Shown here one piece after another: positions 37,040 to 45,889 of a stretch of 64,000 nucleotides of DNA. Each line of letters starts with the position of its first letter. Within the stretch, counting starts at the first letter, position 1. The notes beneath the pieces are model-generated. The model was not told the DNA's origin, did no database searches, and saw nothing but the letters and a program-made list of their open reading frames with translations. Both the position numbers and the translations under genes were made by a program. This DNA is from Salinibacter sp. 10B (GTDB lineage: Bacteria > Bacteroidota > Rhodothermia > Rhodothermales > Salinibacteraceae): contig NZ_MQWC01000004.1 of NCBI RefSeq assembly GCF_002954405.1, positions 2,035,909 through 2,099,908 of the forward strand, in the 5' to 3' direction.

Positions 37040-38077
37040 CTACGCTTCGACCGCGAGTTCGTCGACCTCAGAACGCGGGGCCTCCACCGTACCGTGCTCG
37101 GCAAGCCAGCGTTCGGCATCGATCGCCGCCATGCAACCGGTGCCCGCTGCCGTAACGGCCTGGCGATACTCATCGTCCTGCGCGTCGCCGGATGCAAAGA
37201 CGCCCGGAATATTCGTGTACGTAGACTCGGGCTGCGTCTGGATGTATCCCTTCTCATCCATGTCGAGCCATCCCTCAAACGGACCCGTGTTCGGAGTGTG
37301 GCCAATGGCGAGGAAGAAGCCCGTCACCTCGTCCATCGTGTACGTCTCTGCAGTTTCATTGTTGATGACCTCCAGCCCTTCGACCTGCTGGTCGCCGAGC
37401 ACGTCGATCACTTCCGTATTCCACACGAACTCGATCTTGTCGTTCTCGAACGCCCGCTCCTGCATGATCTTTGACGCCCGGAGCTCATCGCGGCGGTGAA
37501 TGACGTAGACCTTCTCCGCGAACTTCGTGAGGAAGGTCGCCTCCTCCATGGCACTGTCGCCGCCGCCCACGACCGCCACCGTCTCGCCCCGAAAGAACGA
37601 GCCGTCACAGGTCGCGCAGGCCGTCACTCCCTTTCCGATGAGGCGCTGCTCATTCTCAAGGCCGAGATACTTAGCCGAGGCGCCCGTCGATACAATCACT
37701 GTCTGAGCATAGAGGGGCGTCTCCTCATCAATGAGCAGGCGGTAGGGACGCTCCCGAAAGTCGACGTGCGTGACGGTGCCGTACCGCGACTCGGTCCCAA
37801 AGCGCTCGGCCTGGTCTTGGAAGCGATCCATCATCTCCGGGCCGAGAATGCCCTCCGGAAAGCCGGGATAGTTTTCCACGTCGGTCGTGGTGGTAAGCTG
37901 TCCCCCGGGCTCCGGCCCCATGTAGATGACGGGCTCCAGGTCGGCACGGGCCGTATACAGGGCCGCCGTCCATCCGGCCGGCCCCGTCCCGATAATGACG
38001 ACGTCTCGATTCTCTGCGTCCGAAAAGTCGACGCCCTCGAATGCCGAGAGGTCCGGATGCTGTCCGTTTGTATGCAT
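37040..38077 (-). CDS. trxB: Thioredoxin reductase
   Basis: Flavoprotein that reduces thioredoxin with NADPH. The 345-residue protein has the FAD motif VVIIGTGPAGWTAAL (27-40), the redox pair CATC (Cys154, Cys157) followed by DGSFF, the NADPH-binding VVGGGDSAMEEA with HRRDELRASKIM, and the C-terminal FAD motif FASGDAQDDEYRQAVTAAGTG. GTGPAGW has Trp and Thr where many enzymes have GSGPAGY. Start MHTNGQHPDLS at 38077 is chosen. The N-terminal 25 residues before the FAD motif are acidic and longer than usual. It follows trxA by 108 bp with a long imperfect hairpin between them (38110-38177). Confidence 0.95.
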   Translation of the reverse strand: MHTNGQHPDLSAFEGVDFSDAENRDVVIIGTGPAGWTAALYTARADLEPVIYMGPEPGGQLTTTTDVENYPGFPEGILGPEMMDRFQDQAERFGTESRYGTVTHVDFRERPYRLLIDEETPLYAQTVIVSTGASAKYLGLENEQRLIGKGVTACATCDGSFFRGETVAVVGGGDSAMEEATFLTKFAEKVYVIHRRDELRASKIMQERAFENDKIEFVWNTEVIDVLGDQQVEGLEVINNETAETYTMDEVTGFFLAIGHTPNTGPFEGWLDMDEKGYIQTQPESTYTNIPGVFASGDAQDDEYRQAVTAAGTGCMAAIDAERWLAEHGTVEAPRSEVDELAVEA

Positions 38078-38109
38078 AGACACAATGGCGAATTTCGGGA
38101 TTCGAATTG

Positions 38110-38177
38110 CGAATGGAATGGCGAGTGCCAAGGAAAAGAGCTCTCCCTTTCCTTCGACACTCGCCACTCGACATTCG
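38110..38177. repeat. Long imperfect inverted repeat between trxA and trxB
   Basis: The left arm from 38110 (CGAATGGAATGGCGAGTG..., AAGGAAA, GAGCTC) matches the reverse complement of the right arm ending at 38177. Shared blocks are CGAATG, TGGCGAGTG, AAGGAAA and the centre GAGCTC. In the trxA-trxB mRNA (minus strand) it would form a hairpin of about 30 pairs with bulges, 33 nt before the trxB start. It could adjust the relative yield of the two proteins or protect mRNA ends. Confidence 0.65.
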
Positions 38178-38185
38178 AAACTGTG

Positions 38186-38530
38186 CTAGGCGGGCTGCCC
38201 CACCAACTCTTCCAGCGTCTCCTTCAGCGGCTTCTTGCCACTGGCGCCCACGAGCGTCTCCTGGACTTCTCCGTCTTTGAAGAAGAGCAGCGTCGGGATG
38301 GAACGAACCCCGTACTCCTGGGCCGTCTGCGGATTTTCATCCACGTCCACTTTGCCCACCTTGGCGCGGCCCTCAAACTCATCGGCCAGGTCCTCAACGA
38401 TGGGCGCAATCTGGCGGCAGGGACCGCACCAGGTCGCCCAAAAGTCGACGAGTACCGGCTCGTCGGAGTTGAGTACTTCGTCCTCAAAATTATCGTCGGT
38501 CAGGGTCGTGACGTTGGCACTCTCGGCCAT
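38186..38530 (-). CDS. trxA: Thioredoxin
   Basis: General protein disulfide reductase; also the likely reductant for the class II ribonucleotide reductase. The 114-residue protein contains the active site WATWCGPC (Cys35, Cys38), the preceding VLVDFWA strand, [20 protein letters not shown] with the conserved cis-Pro (SIPT), and [16 protein letters not shown]. It is slightly longer than E. coli thioredoxin by a short N-terminal extension ([10 protein letters not shown]). First gene of the trxA-trxB unit. Acidic overall. Confidence 0.96.
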   Translation of the reverse strand: MAESANVTTLTDDNFEDEVLNSDEPVLVDFWATWCGPCRQIAPIVEDLADEFEGRAKVGKVDVDENPQTAQEYGVRSIPTLLFFKDGEVQETLVGASGKKPLKETLEELVGQPA

Positions 38531-38918
38531 AGGAATAAAAAATAGTCTGTGTGGAAAAACGGCGTGCGCAAACGCTTCGATGTGGTACCATCGATGTCCG
38601 TATGCGGTTTCCTCGTCCTAGGTGCGGACGTGCATGCATTCGATGAATTGATGAGTATCGAACAATCTTCCTCACTCACCTCCTCTGTTCGCACGTCCAG
38701 GAGTGTTGTACTGCAAGCAATCGTTACACTGTCCCGCCTCGCCTTTCCCTTCCCGGAATCGTAGCAGGACCTTTGCGATTGTGCTTGCTCTCGGGTTGTT
38801 CACTCTCCAAAAGTGTGCCGCTCGGCAGAGCGTGCCATCCTGTCACGTTCTCGGAGCAACCCGACCTGTTGCATGCCGTCGTGACGGGGTGCCCCCTTTG
38901 CACGCGCCATAGAGGGCT
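38531..38918. other. Gap between recN and trxA
   Basis: About 390 bp, upstream of trxA on the minus strand and downstream of recN's neighbour in order. It must contain the trxA promoter; an AT-rich segment (TATTTTTTATTCC on the minus strand) ends just before the trxA ATG. No gene, RNA or terminator recognised. Confidence 0.35.
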
Positions 38919-40637
38919 CTAGTCGTCCCGCTCTCCCGCCGCCATCAACTCGCGGGCACTCTTCAGGGCAGCGTCGGTCACTTCCTCTCCACTGATGAGG
39001 GACGCCACCTGTGTGGCCTGCTCTTTCTCATTGAGGCGATGAATCGTCGTTTTCGTCGTGCCGTCCTCTACTACCTTCTCGACCTTGAAGTGTCGATCTC
39101 CAAGCGCGGCGATCTGCGGCAGGTGCGTGATTGTAATGATCTGGTGGTAGCGCGCCAGATCGTGCATACTCTCGCCCACGCGCCGGGCCATGTCGCCCGA
39201 GATGCCGACATCGATTTCGTCGAAGACCAGGATCGGCAATCGTTCGCTTTTCGCGAGGATGGTTTTGAGGGCAAGCATGATCCGACTGATTTCCCCTCCG
39301 GAGGCAACTTCTGCCAGCGGCATCGGCGGCACACCCACGTTGGTCGAAATGTAGAACTCAACCTGATCGACGCCCTTTCCGAAGGCACGGTAGCGTGCGT
39401 CGTCCTCGTCGGGTCGAATCCAGCCGTCGGATTTCTCCTGTCGCGTGAAGCGAACCTCAAACTGGCTGTCGGGCATCCCGAGGGTGGCCAGCTCGTCGAG
39501 AATGGCGTCCTCGATGCGATCGGCCACCTCGCGCCGTTTGTCGGAAAGGCGAAGGGCTACGTCCGTCAGCTCGTTCTGAGCCTCGCGAATCTCCTCATCG
39601 AGCCGCTCAAGGTTGCCCTCAAAGTCCTTCGCCAATTCGTACTGCTCCCCGATTTCTTTTCTATGTTCGAGCACCGCCTCGAGCGTTCCGCCGTATTTTC
39701 GCTTCAGGCGTTCAAGCTCCGTGATGCGGTCACGAATGGCATCGAGCCGGTCCGAGTCAAACTCGATGTGTGCATTGTAGTCTTGCAGGAAGTTGGCGAG
39801 TTCATTGACGATGATCTGTGCACTCTCGATCTCGTCGACGTGCTCCTCAAACGCATCGTCGATGCGGGCAAGGTCCTGCAAGTCATTACGGGCCAGAACG
39901 AGCTGGTCGTGAACGGCGTTCTCGTCTTCGAACAGCATCTCGTAGAGGCCCTGCGTGGAAGCGTAGAGCTGCTCGGCGTTTTCGAGCACGCGCCGCTCGG
40001 CCTTCAGCTCTTCCTCCTCGCCCGGCTCCGGGTCTACCTCGTCAATCTCCTCGATCTGAAACTCATAAAGCTCCTTCTGCTGCTGCAGCTCACGCTCACG
40101 GTCGGCCAGCGCCTCGCGCTCCTCTACGAGATCCGCCACGCGCGCACGCTTATGCTGGTAATGCTCCACAAGACTCCCGAGGCCCCCGAAGCTATCTAGC
40201 AGGCGGAGATGGGTCTCCGTCCGTAAGAGGCTCTGGTGTTCATGCTGGCCGTGCAGGTCGATAAGCTCGGCCGCCACGGCCCGCATCACATCGAGCGTGG
40301 CCGGCGTGTCGTTTACGAAGCCGCGGCTGCCGCGCTCGGTGATCTTCCGCCGCAGAATGACTCGGGGAAGCGGATCGGTCTCGATTGCGTTTTCCTCCAG
40401 GACCGCCCGGATGCGCTCCGTGTCGGCATCGTCGAAGATGCCCTCCACCACGGCCTTTGAGGCGTCGCCGCGCACCACATCGGTGTTGGCACGCTCACCC
40501 AGGATCATGCTCATCGCCCCGATCAGGATCGACTTCCCCGCCCCCGTCGCGCCCGTGATGATGTTCAGCCCACTCCCGAACTCCATCTCCAGCTCCTCGA
40601 TCAGGGCATAATCCCGGACGTAGAGCGACTGCAACAT
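38919..40637 (-). CDS. recN: DNA repair protein RecN
   Basis: SMC-like ATPase acting on double-strand breaks. The N-terminal half has MLQSLYVRDYALIEELEMEF and a Walker A of GATGAGKS (the more usual form is GETGAGKS), followed by ILIGAMSMILGERAN. A coiled-coil arm covers about residues 150-370 (EREALADRERELQQQKELYEF and the DEIREAQNELTDVALRL region). The C-terminal half has the ABC signature region LAEVASGGEISRIMLALKTIL, Walker B LPILVFDEIDVGISG, and TITHLPQIAALGD. Length 572 is typical. The start lies 6 nt after the hairpin at 40644-40733. Confidence 0.95.
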   Translation of the reverse strand: MLQSLYVRDYALIEELEMEFGSGLNIITGATGAGKSILIGAMSMILGERANTDVVRGDASKAVVEGIFDDADTERIRAVLEENAIETDPLPRVILRRKITERGSRGFVNDTPATLDVMRAVAAELIDLHGQHEHQSLLRTETHLRLLDSFGGLGSLVEHYQHKRARVADLVEEREALADRERELQQQKELYEFQIEEIDEVDPEPGEEEELKAERRVLENAEQLYASTQGLYEMLFEDENAVHDQLVLARNDLQDLARIDDAFEEHVDEIESAQIIVNELANFLQDYNAHIEFDSDRLDAIRDRITELERLKRKYGGTLEAVLEHRKEIGEQYELAKDFEGNLERLDEEIREAQNELTDVALRLSDKRREVADRIEDAILDELATLGMPDSQFEVRFTRQEKSDGWIRPDEDDARYRAFGKGVDQVEFYISTNVGVPPMPLAEVASGGEISRIMLALKTILAKSERLPILVFDEIDVGISGDMARRVGESMHDLARYHQIITITHLPQIAALGDRHFKVEKVVEDGTTKTTIHRLNEKEQATQVASLISGEEVTDAALKSARELMAAGERDD

Positions 40638-40643
40638 CGGCGA

Positions 40644-40733
40644 GTGTGGAGTTTGGAATGTGGAATGGGGAATGAGGAGTGGCCTTCACTCATCCGGGGT
40701 CCACTCCACAATCCACACTCCCAATTCCACATT
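40644..40733. repeat. Imperfect inverted repeat between secA and recN
   Basis: GTGTGGAGTTTGGAATG... (40644-40682) is partly complementary to CCACTCCACAATCCACACTC... (40701-40733). Read on the minus strand, the part next to recN is CCACTCCTCATTCCCCATTC and onward, with only two G in 45 nt before the recN ATG. It is of the same sequence family as the trxA-trxB repeat. Confidence 0.6.
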
Positions 40734-40789
40734 AGAAGAGTCTACGAGAGATTAGGGCATCCCGCCTGTTGGTAAGCAGTGTCCTTCCA

Positions 40790-43700
40790 TCAGGAAACGA
40801 GCGTCCAGCCCTGCTTGATCTTCTTCTTAGCGTACTTCCATTTCATCTCCGTCGTCTCGCCGTTGGCGTTGTTGCGGACCGTCACGTACTCGTTGCGGCC
40901 CGGCTCGTCGGCGACGGTAACCGGCTCCTGATGCTCCGTGGTCGGATCGCGCTCGGCGGCCCCTTGCTGCTGCCCTTCGCCGCCCTGGGCGTTGATCGAG
41001 TAGTCCGGCTGGGCACTGTCGTGCTGCGTCTGAGCACTTCGGGCATCGAGTCGCCCCTTCGGCCCTTCGCCCTCGGTCTGCACCTCGTCGTCCACGACCG
41101 GCCCCGCGCGGAAGACGGTAGAGACCACTTCGCGGCCGATGTCGGCCATCATGTCGGCAAAAAGGTCGAACGCCTCCATTTTGTACTCGACCACCGGGTC
41201 CTTTCGCCCAAACGAGCGCAGGCCGATGCCCTCCTTCAGCTCGTCGAGCTCGCGCAGGTGCTCGGTCCACTTCTCATCAATGGTCTGGAGCATGGCCGTC
41301 CGCTCCAGCGCCTCGTTGATCTCCTGCCCATTCGTTTCGAGGGCCTCATCCACGTCGGCCACCGCCCGAATCAGATCCTGCCCGTCGGTGAAGTCGACGA
41401 ACACACGCTCGATCATGTCGTCGCCCCGCTCGCGCTTGAGATCGCTGAGCGTCTGGTAGAACGGCTGGGCAATCGACTCACGCTTCTGCGTGTAGTAGTC
41501 GGTGGCCAGGTCGTAGACGTGCTCGACCACGCCCTCCTCTCCGAGCTGAACAAATTCCTCGCGGTCCATCTCCGGCTCAAAGGCAAGATAGCGGAGCAGA
41601 TCCTCCTGCAGCCCCGCCAGGTTGCCCTGCCCGTAGTGGCGCTCCACCACCGCTTCGATAAACTCGTGCAGCATGTTGAGCACCTGTCCGTGGAAGCGCT
41701 CGCCGGTGAGGGCTTCGCGGCGCCGCTTGTAGATCACTTCGCGCTGCGAATTGAGCACGTCGTCGTACTCCAGCTGGCGCTTCCGGATGGCGAAGTTGTT
41801 CTGCTCCACCTTCGACTGCGCCCGCTTGATGCTTTTGTTGATCCACGGGTGCGTAATCACCTCGCCCTCCTCGATGCCCATGCTGTCCATCACCTTCGCC
41901 ACGCGATCGGACCCGAAGAGACGCATCAGCTCGTCTTCGAGACTGACGTAGAACTGGCTCTCGCCCGGGTCGCCCTGTCGGCCGGCCCGGCCCCGAAGCT
42001 GGAGGTCAATGCGGCGGCTCTCGTGCCGCTCCGACCCGAGAATGGCCAGCCCGCCGAGCTCGCGCACCTCGTCGCTAATCTTGATGTCGGTTCCACGCCC
42101 GGCCATGTTCGTCGCGATCGTCACGGCGCCCTTCTGCCCGGCCTCCGCAATGATGTCGGCCTCCTTCTTGGCACGATCCTGCTTGGCGTTGAGCACGTTG
42201 TGGCGAATGCCCTCTCGCTGCAGCATCCGACTGATCGTCTCGGACACCTCGACGGACGCCGATCCCACGAGCACCGGCTGGCCGCGATCGTTGTATTCCT
42301 TGACCTTCTCGATGACGGCGTTGAACTTCTCCCGCTTCGTCTGGAACACGAGGTCGTCCTTGTCCTCTCGCCGAACCGGCTCGTGGGTGGGCACGACCAC
42401 CACGTCGAGGTCGTAGATCTCACCGAACTCCTCCGCCTCCGTCTCCGCCGTCCCCGTCATTCCGGAGAGCTTATCGTACATGCGGAAGTAGTTCTGGAGG
42501 GTGATCGTCGCGTAGGTCTGCGTCGCGTTTTGAATCTCGACCTCCTCCTTCGCCTCCAGCGCTTCGTGGAGCCCTTCCGAATAGCGGCGGCCTTCCATCA
42601 CACGGCCCGTGTGCTCGTCCACAATCTGGACCTTGCCCTCCTCCACGATGTACTCCGTATCGCGCTCGTAGAGGGTAAAGGCCTTTAGGAGTTGCTCAAT
42701 GGCGTGCACGCGCTCGGCCCGCTCCGAGTACGCGTTGTACACCTCCCGCTTCTCTTCCTGAAGCTCCTTCTCCAGTTCCCGCTTGTCGCTGATATACTTC
42801 TCTTCACGCTCCTCCTTCGAGAGGTCGTCGCGCTCCTGCAGATCCTGTTCAAGCTGCTTAATTTTCTCCTGGTGCTCTTCTTCGAGCCCGGCCACCTGGT
42901 CGCCCACAACGGGGAGCACGAACATCTCTGCGGTCTCGCCCATCACCTTGGCAATGTACTCTTGCCCCTTCTCCGTCATCTCGATGGACTGCTTCTTCTC
43001 ATCGACCGAGAAGTAGAGCTCTTCGTCCACCTCCGGCATACGCTTGGCGTTTTCCTGGAGGTAGAAGTTCTCCGTCTGCTGCCGCAGACGCTCCATGCCG
43101 GGCTCATTGAGAAGCTTTTGCAGCTGTCGATTCTTCGGGTAGCCGCGCGAGGCCCGAAGAAGGGCCAGCCCGGCCTCGTCTTCGTGACGCTGGGCTTCTC
43201 GCGAGTTGCCCGCCTCTTCGGCCTCCTCCTTCTTTTCGATGTGCTCCTTCGCCTCCTTTACGAGCGAGCGCACCAGCTTGCGCTGCGCATTCACCAGCTT
43301 CTCCACCGGATCCCGGAGCGCACGGTACTGATCGTTTTCCTGATCGGGCACCGGCCCGCTGATGATGAGGGGCGTGCGCGCTTCATCGATCAAGACCGAG
43401 TCGATCTCGTCGATAATCGCGAAGTGATGATCCCGTTGCATGAGCTGCTCGGGACGCACGACGAACGAGTTATCCCGCAGATAGTCGAACCCAAACTCGT
43501 TGTTGGTACCGTACGTGATGTCGGCCTCGTAGGCCTCCTTGCGTCCCTGCGTGTGCGGATCGTAGCGGTTCACGCAGTCAACGGTGAGACCGTGAAAGCG
43601 ATAAATGGGCCCCATCCATTCCGTGTCCCGCTTTGCCAGGTACTCGTTTACCGTCACGAGATGGCACCCCCGGCCTGCAAGGGCGTTGAGGTAAAGCGGC

Positions 43701-44266
43701 ATCACGGCGGCCAGCGTCTTGCCCTCACCGGTCTTCATCTCGGCGATGCGCCCCTGGTGAAGCACCACGGCCCCAAGCAACTGTACATCGTAGGGCACCA
43801 TCTCCCACTCCACCTGGGAGCCCCCGGCCCGCCACGTCTCGCCCAGCATGCGCCGGCACGTTTCCTTGATGACGGCGAAGGCCTCCGGTAGCAGGTCCCA
43901 GAGAATGTCTTCCACGGTGTCCTGCCATTCCTCCTCCAACTCGTCGTACTCGTCGTAAAGCGCGTCGCGTTCCGCAAGGGGGAGGGGCTCTACGTCGGCA
44001 TCGGCCATCTGCCCGTCGCCCCCAACGGGAGCCTGAGGGGCAGGCGCGCGGCGCAGGCGCTTCTCGATCTCTTCCTGCCGTGCCTCAATGTCGGCCACGG
44101 CCTCTTGAATCTCCGCCCTGAACTCGTCGGTCTTGGCCCGAAGCTCATCGTCGGTCAAATCCTGAAGCTCGTCGTAGTGCTCGTTGATCTCCTCCACGAC
44201 GGGCCAAAGCTTCTCAAGCTCGCGCTTGTTCTGGTCGCCGAACAGGTTTTTTAGCCACTCAAACAT
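40790..44266 (-). CDS. secA: Preprotein translocase ATPase SecA (1158 aa)
   Basis: Drives protein export through SecYEG. The N-terminal DEAD-like motor shows QLLGAVVLHQGRIAEMKTGEGKT (Walker A GEGKT), then TVNEYLAKRDTEWM, TYGTNNEFGFDYLRDN, the GMTGTAETEAEEF linker, VLVGSASVEVSE and ATNMAGRGTDIK, and GRAGRQGDPGESQFYVSLEDELMRLFG. It is much longer than the 900-residue E. coli protein: a charged insert of about 200 residues (RKLVRSLVKEAKEHIEKKEEAEE and a coiled coil around LEEEHQEKIKQLEQDLQERDDL) separates parts of the motor, as in other Bacteroidetes/Rhodothermota SecAs. The C-terminus lacks the usual CxCxxxxxxCH zinc motif. Acidic N-terminal insert GGDGQMADADVEPL. Confidence 0.96.
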   Translation of the reverse strand: MFEWLKNLFGDQNKRELEKLWPVVEEINEHYDELQDLTDDELRAKTDEFRAEIQEAVADIEARQEEIEKRLRRAPAPQAPVGGDGQMADADVEPLPLAERDALYDEYDELEEEWQDTVEDILWDLLPEAFAVIKETCRRMLGETWRAGGSQVEWEMVPYDVQLLGAVVLHQGRIAEMKTGEGKTLAAVMPLYLNALAGRGCHLVTVNEYLAKRDTEWMGPIYRFHGLTVDCVNRYDPHTQGRKEAYEADITYGTNNEFGFDYLRDNSFVVRPEQLMQRDHHFAIIDEIDSVLIDEARTPLIISGPVPDQENDQYRALRDPVEKLVNAQRKLVRSLVKEAKEHIEKKEEAEEAGNSREAQRHEDEAGLALLRASRGYPKNRQLQKLLNEPGMERLRQQTENFYLQENAKRMPEVDEELYFSVDEKKQSIEMTEKGQEYIAKVMGETAEMFVLPVVGDQVAGLEEEHQEKIKQLEQDLQERDDLSKEEREEKYISDKRELEKELQEEKREVYNAYSERAERVHAIEQLLKAFTLYERDTEYIVEEGKVQIVDEHTGRVMEGRRYSEGLHEALEAKEEVEIQNATQTYATITLQNYFRMYDKLSGMTGTAETEAEEFGEIYDLDVVVVPTHEPVRREDKDDLVFQTKREKFNAVIEKVKEYNDRGQPVLVGSASVEVSETISRMLQREGIRHNVLNAKQDRAKKEADIIAEAGQKGAVTIATNMAGRGTDIKISDEVRELGGLAILGSERHESRRIDLQLRGRAGRQGDPGESQFYVSLEDELMRLFGSDRVAKVMDSMGIEEGEVITHPWINKSIKRAQSKVEQNNFAIRKRQLEYDDVLNSQREVIYKRRREALTGERFHGQVLNMLHEFIEAVVERHYGQGNLAGLQEDLLRYLAFEPEMDREEFVQLGEEGVVEHVYDLATDYYTQKRESIAQPFYQTLSDLKRERGDDMIERVFVDFTDGQDLIRAVADVDEALETNGQEINEALERTAMLQTIDEKWTEHLRELDELKEGIGLRSFGRKDPVVEYKMEAFDLFADMMADIGREVVSTVFRAGPVVDDEVQTEGEGPKGRLDARSAQTQHDSAQPDYSINAQGGEGQQQGAAERDPTTEHQEPVTVADEPGRNEYVTVRNNANGETTEMKWKYAKKKIKQGWTLVS

Positions 44267-44875
44267 GGAACGCTGGTGTCGTACGTACGAAGGACGACGA
44301 AGTCGCGATACGAGGCAATCCTAAGAAGAGAACATCGGACGCCTCCGACGGCCCGGCAGAAATGGCCGTCTACCGCATGAGGGGTTGGCACGCAGGCTCT
44401 GAGGTTGCGTTCCCGGTCCCACTCGTTTGCACAGGGCGTTCGTCTGTAAAACATGAGGTCTGCCCCTGGTGTCCTCGGGATTTGCCTCTTCCTCCTGCGC
44501 CAAACAAATGGGGAACGCCTCCCCAGGATCCGGGTCCCGAACGGCCAAGATCCGCCCCGCGGACAATCCAAACCTTCTATCTCTCCTCGCATTCGCCCCC
44601 CTACTCTTCCTCCCTAGACCGCCCGATCCCCCCTCCTTCTGAGACGCTTACGCGCCGTGCCGAGCCCCTTCCCATCCGTTTACTACATTCTCCCCACTGC
44701 CCTCCAACGAGGAACGCTGTTTCTCATCGGCCTGGTCCTGCTACTGGTTGTGGCCATAATCGCCTAGCCAAAAAATCGCAGGCCGCCCCCCACCCCAACG
44801 GTCCCGACGACGCGGCCACAGGGAGGCCCCGGCAGACGAAACACAGCCGACGATGACCTCCCGGCCGTGCGTCCG
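44267..44875. other. Intergenic region between secA and ilvE
   Basis: About 610 bp including the upstream region of secA. A plus-strand frame 44362-44856 is rich in Pro, Arg and Ser and does not look real. The only candidate coding stretch is the small membrane peptide at 44657-44767. Confidence 0.35.
44657..44767 (+). CDS. Possible tiny single-pass membrane peptide (36 aa)
   Basis: A short frame from GTG 44657 to TAG 44765 encodes MPSPFPSVYYILPTALQRGT followed by a 16-residue run of Leu, Val, Ile, Phe and Ala ending in AIIA. The second half is a clear membrane-helix-like stretch after an Arg, an N-in orientation. The only possible start in frame is GTG, and no ribosome-binding site is visible, so it may be chance. 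It lies in the otherwise empty 600-bp gap between secA and ilvE. Confidence 0.3.
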   Translation: MPSPFPSVYYILPTALQRGTLFLIGLVLLLVVAIIA

Positions 44876-45811
44876 TTACGTCGTCACCCCCGCCTCTTCC
44901 GGCACGTCAACGAACGTGAGCCAGTCGTGCGGGTCTTCCCCGCCCTGCACCACGTCGAAGAAGGCATCCTGCAATTCCTTCGTGACCGGGCCGCGCTTGC
45001 CCCGACCAATTTCGTAATCGTCCACTGTGCGAATGGGCGTCACCTCTGCCGCCGTGCCCGTAAAGAAGAGCTCGTCGGCCAGGTAGAGCTCCTCGCGGGC
45101 AATCCGTTTCTCCTCGATGGAGTACCCACGCGCCTCTGCCAGTGCAATGACGGAGTCTCGCGTGATGCCCGGAAGAATGGTAGAGCTGGACGGGGCAGTG
45201 TAGAGCGTCTCGTCCTTCACGAGAAAGAGGTTCTCCCCACTGCCTTCAGCAACGTATCCGTCAGTGGTGAGCATAATGCCTTCCATCTTGCCGTTCTTCA
45301 CGGCGTTCATCTTCACGAGGGAGGCATTCAGATAATTGCCGCCGGCCTTCGCCATGGCCGGGAAGGTGTTGGGCGCCATCCGATTCCAGCTGGCTACCTC
45401 CACGTCCACCCCCTTCTCCAGGGCTTCTTCGCCGAGATACTGTCCCCACTCCCAGACGGCAATAGCTGTGTCGACCGTGTTGTCGAGCGGGTTGACGCCC
45501 ATTGGGCCTTCGCCCCGAAACACCACCGGCCGGATATAACACGCAGGGAGGCCGCTGTGCTCAATCGTCTCGACAACCGCTGTATTCAACTCATCGAGCG
45601 TATACGGAATCTCCATGCGGTACACCTTTGCCGAATCGAGGAGGCGTTGCATGTGCTCCTCCAGTCGAAAAACGGCCGGGCCGCGCTCCGTTTCGTAGCA
45701 ACGGATGCCTTCAAACACGGACGAACCGTAGTGAATGACGTGCGACAGGACGTGCACCTGCGCGTCCTCATGGGAAACGAACTCTCCGTTGAACCAGATG
45801 TCGGGCTTCAT
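44876..45811 (-). CDS. ilvE: Branched-chain amino acid aminotransferase
   Basis: Transfers amino groups between branched-chain 2-oxo acids and glutamate in Ile, Leu and Val synthesis. The 311-residue PLP fold-type IV protein starts [20 protein letters not shown] and has the typical [26 protein letters not shown], the PLP lysine in [24 protein letters not shown], and the C-terminal [13 protein letters not shown] with GRGKRGPVT. These match IlvE rather than D-amino acid or aminodeoxychorismate lyase relatives. Start ATG 45811. Gene neighbours have no clear link to it. Confidence 0.95.
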   Translation of the reverse strand: MKPDIWFNGEFVSHEDAQVHVLSHVIHYGSSVFEGIRCYETERGPAVFRLEEHMQRLLDSAKVYRMEIPYTLDELNTAVVETIEHSGLPACYIRPVVFRGEGPMGVNPLDNTVDTAIAVWEWGQYLGEEALEKGVDVEVASWNRMAPNTFPAMAKAGGNYLNASLVKMNAVKNGKMEGIMLTTDGYVAEGSGENLFLVKDETLYTAPSSSTILPGITRDSVIALAEARGYSIEEKRIAREELYLADELFFTGTAAEVTPIRTVDDYEIGRGKRGPVTKELQDAFFDVVQGGEDPHDWLTFVDVPEEAGVTT

Positions 45812-45889
45812 GATAAAATGAGCTGAGGGATGATCGGGGGAATCGAGCGGCGAAGAACCAGGAGCAAAACGAGGCCCAAAGGGAAAGGT

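Noticed and set aside
40769-42688. 639-codon plus-strand frame antisense to secA, and similar long frames opposite purL (11844-13727), recN (39039-40199) and the ABC genes (28524-30308)
   Set aside because: They lie fully opposite clear genes, have His/Arg/Val-rich composition and no domains. Such frames arise from the GC-rich codon bias and are not genes.
44362-44856. 164-codon plus-strand frame between secA and ilvE
   Set aside because: Pro/Arg/Ser-rich, no domain, and it overlaps the better small membrane-peptide frame in another phase.
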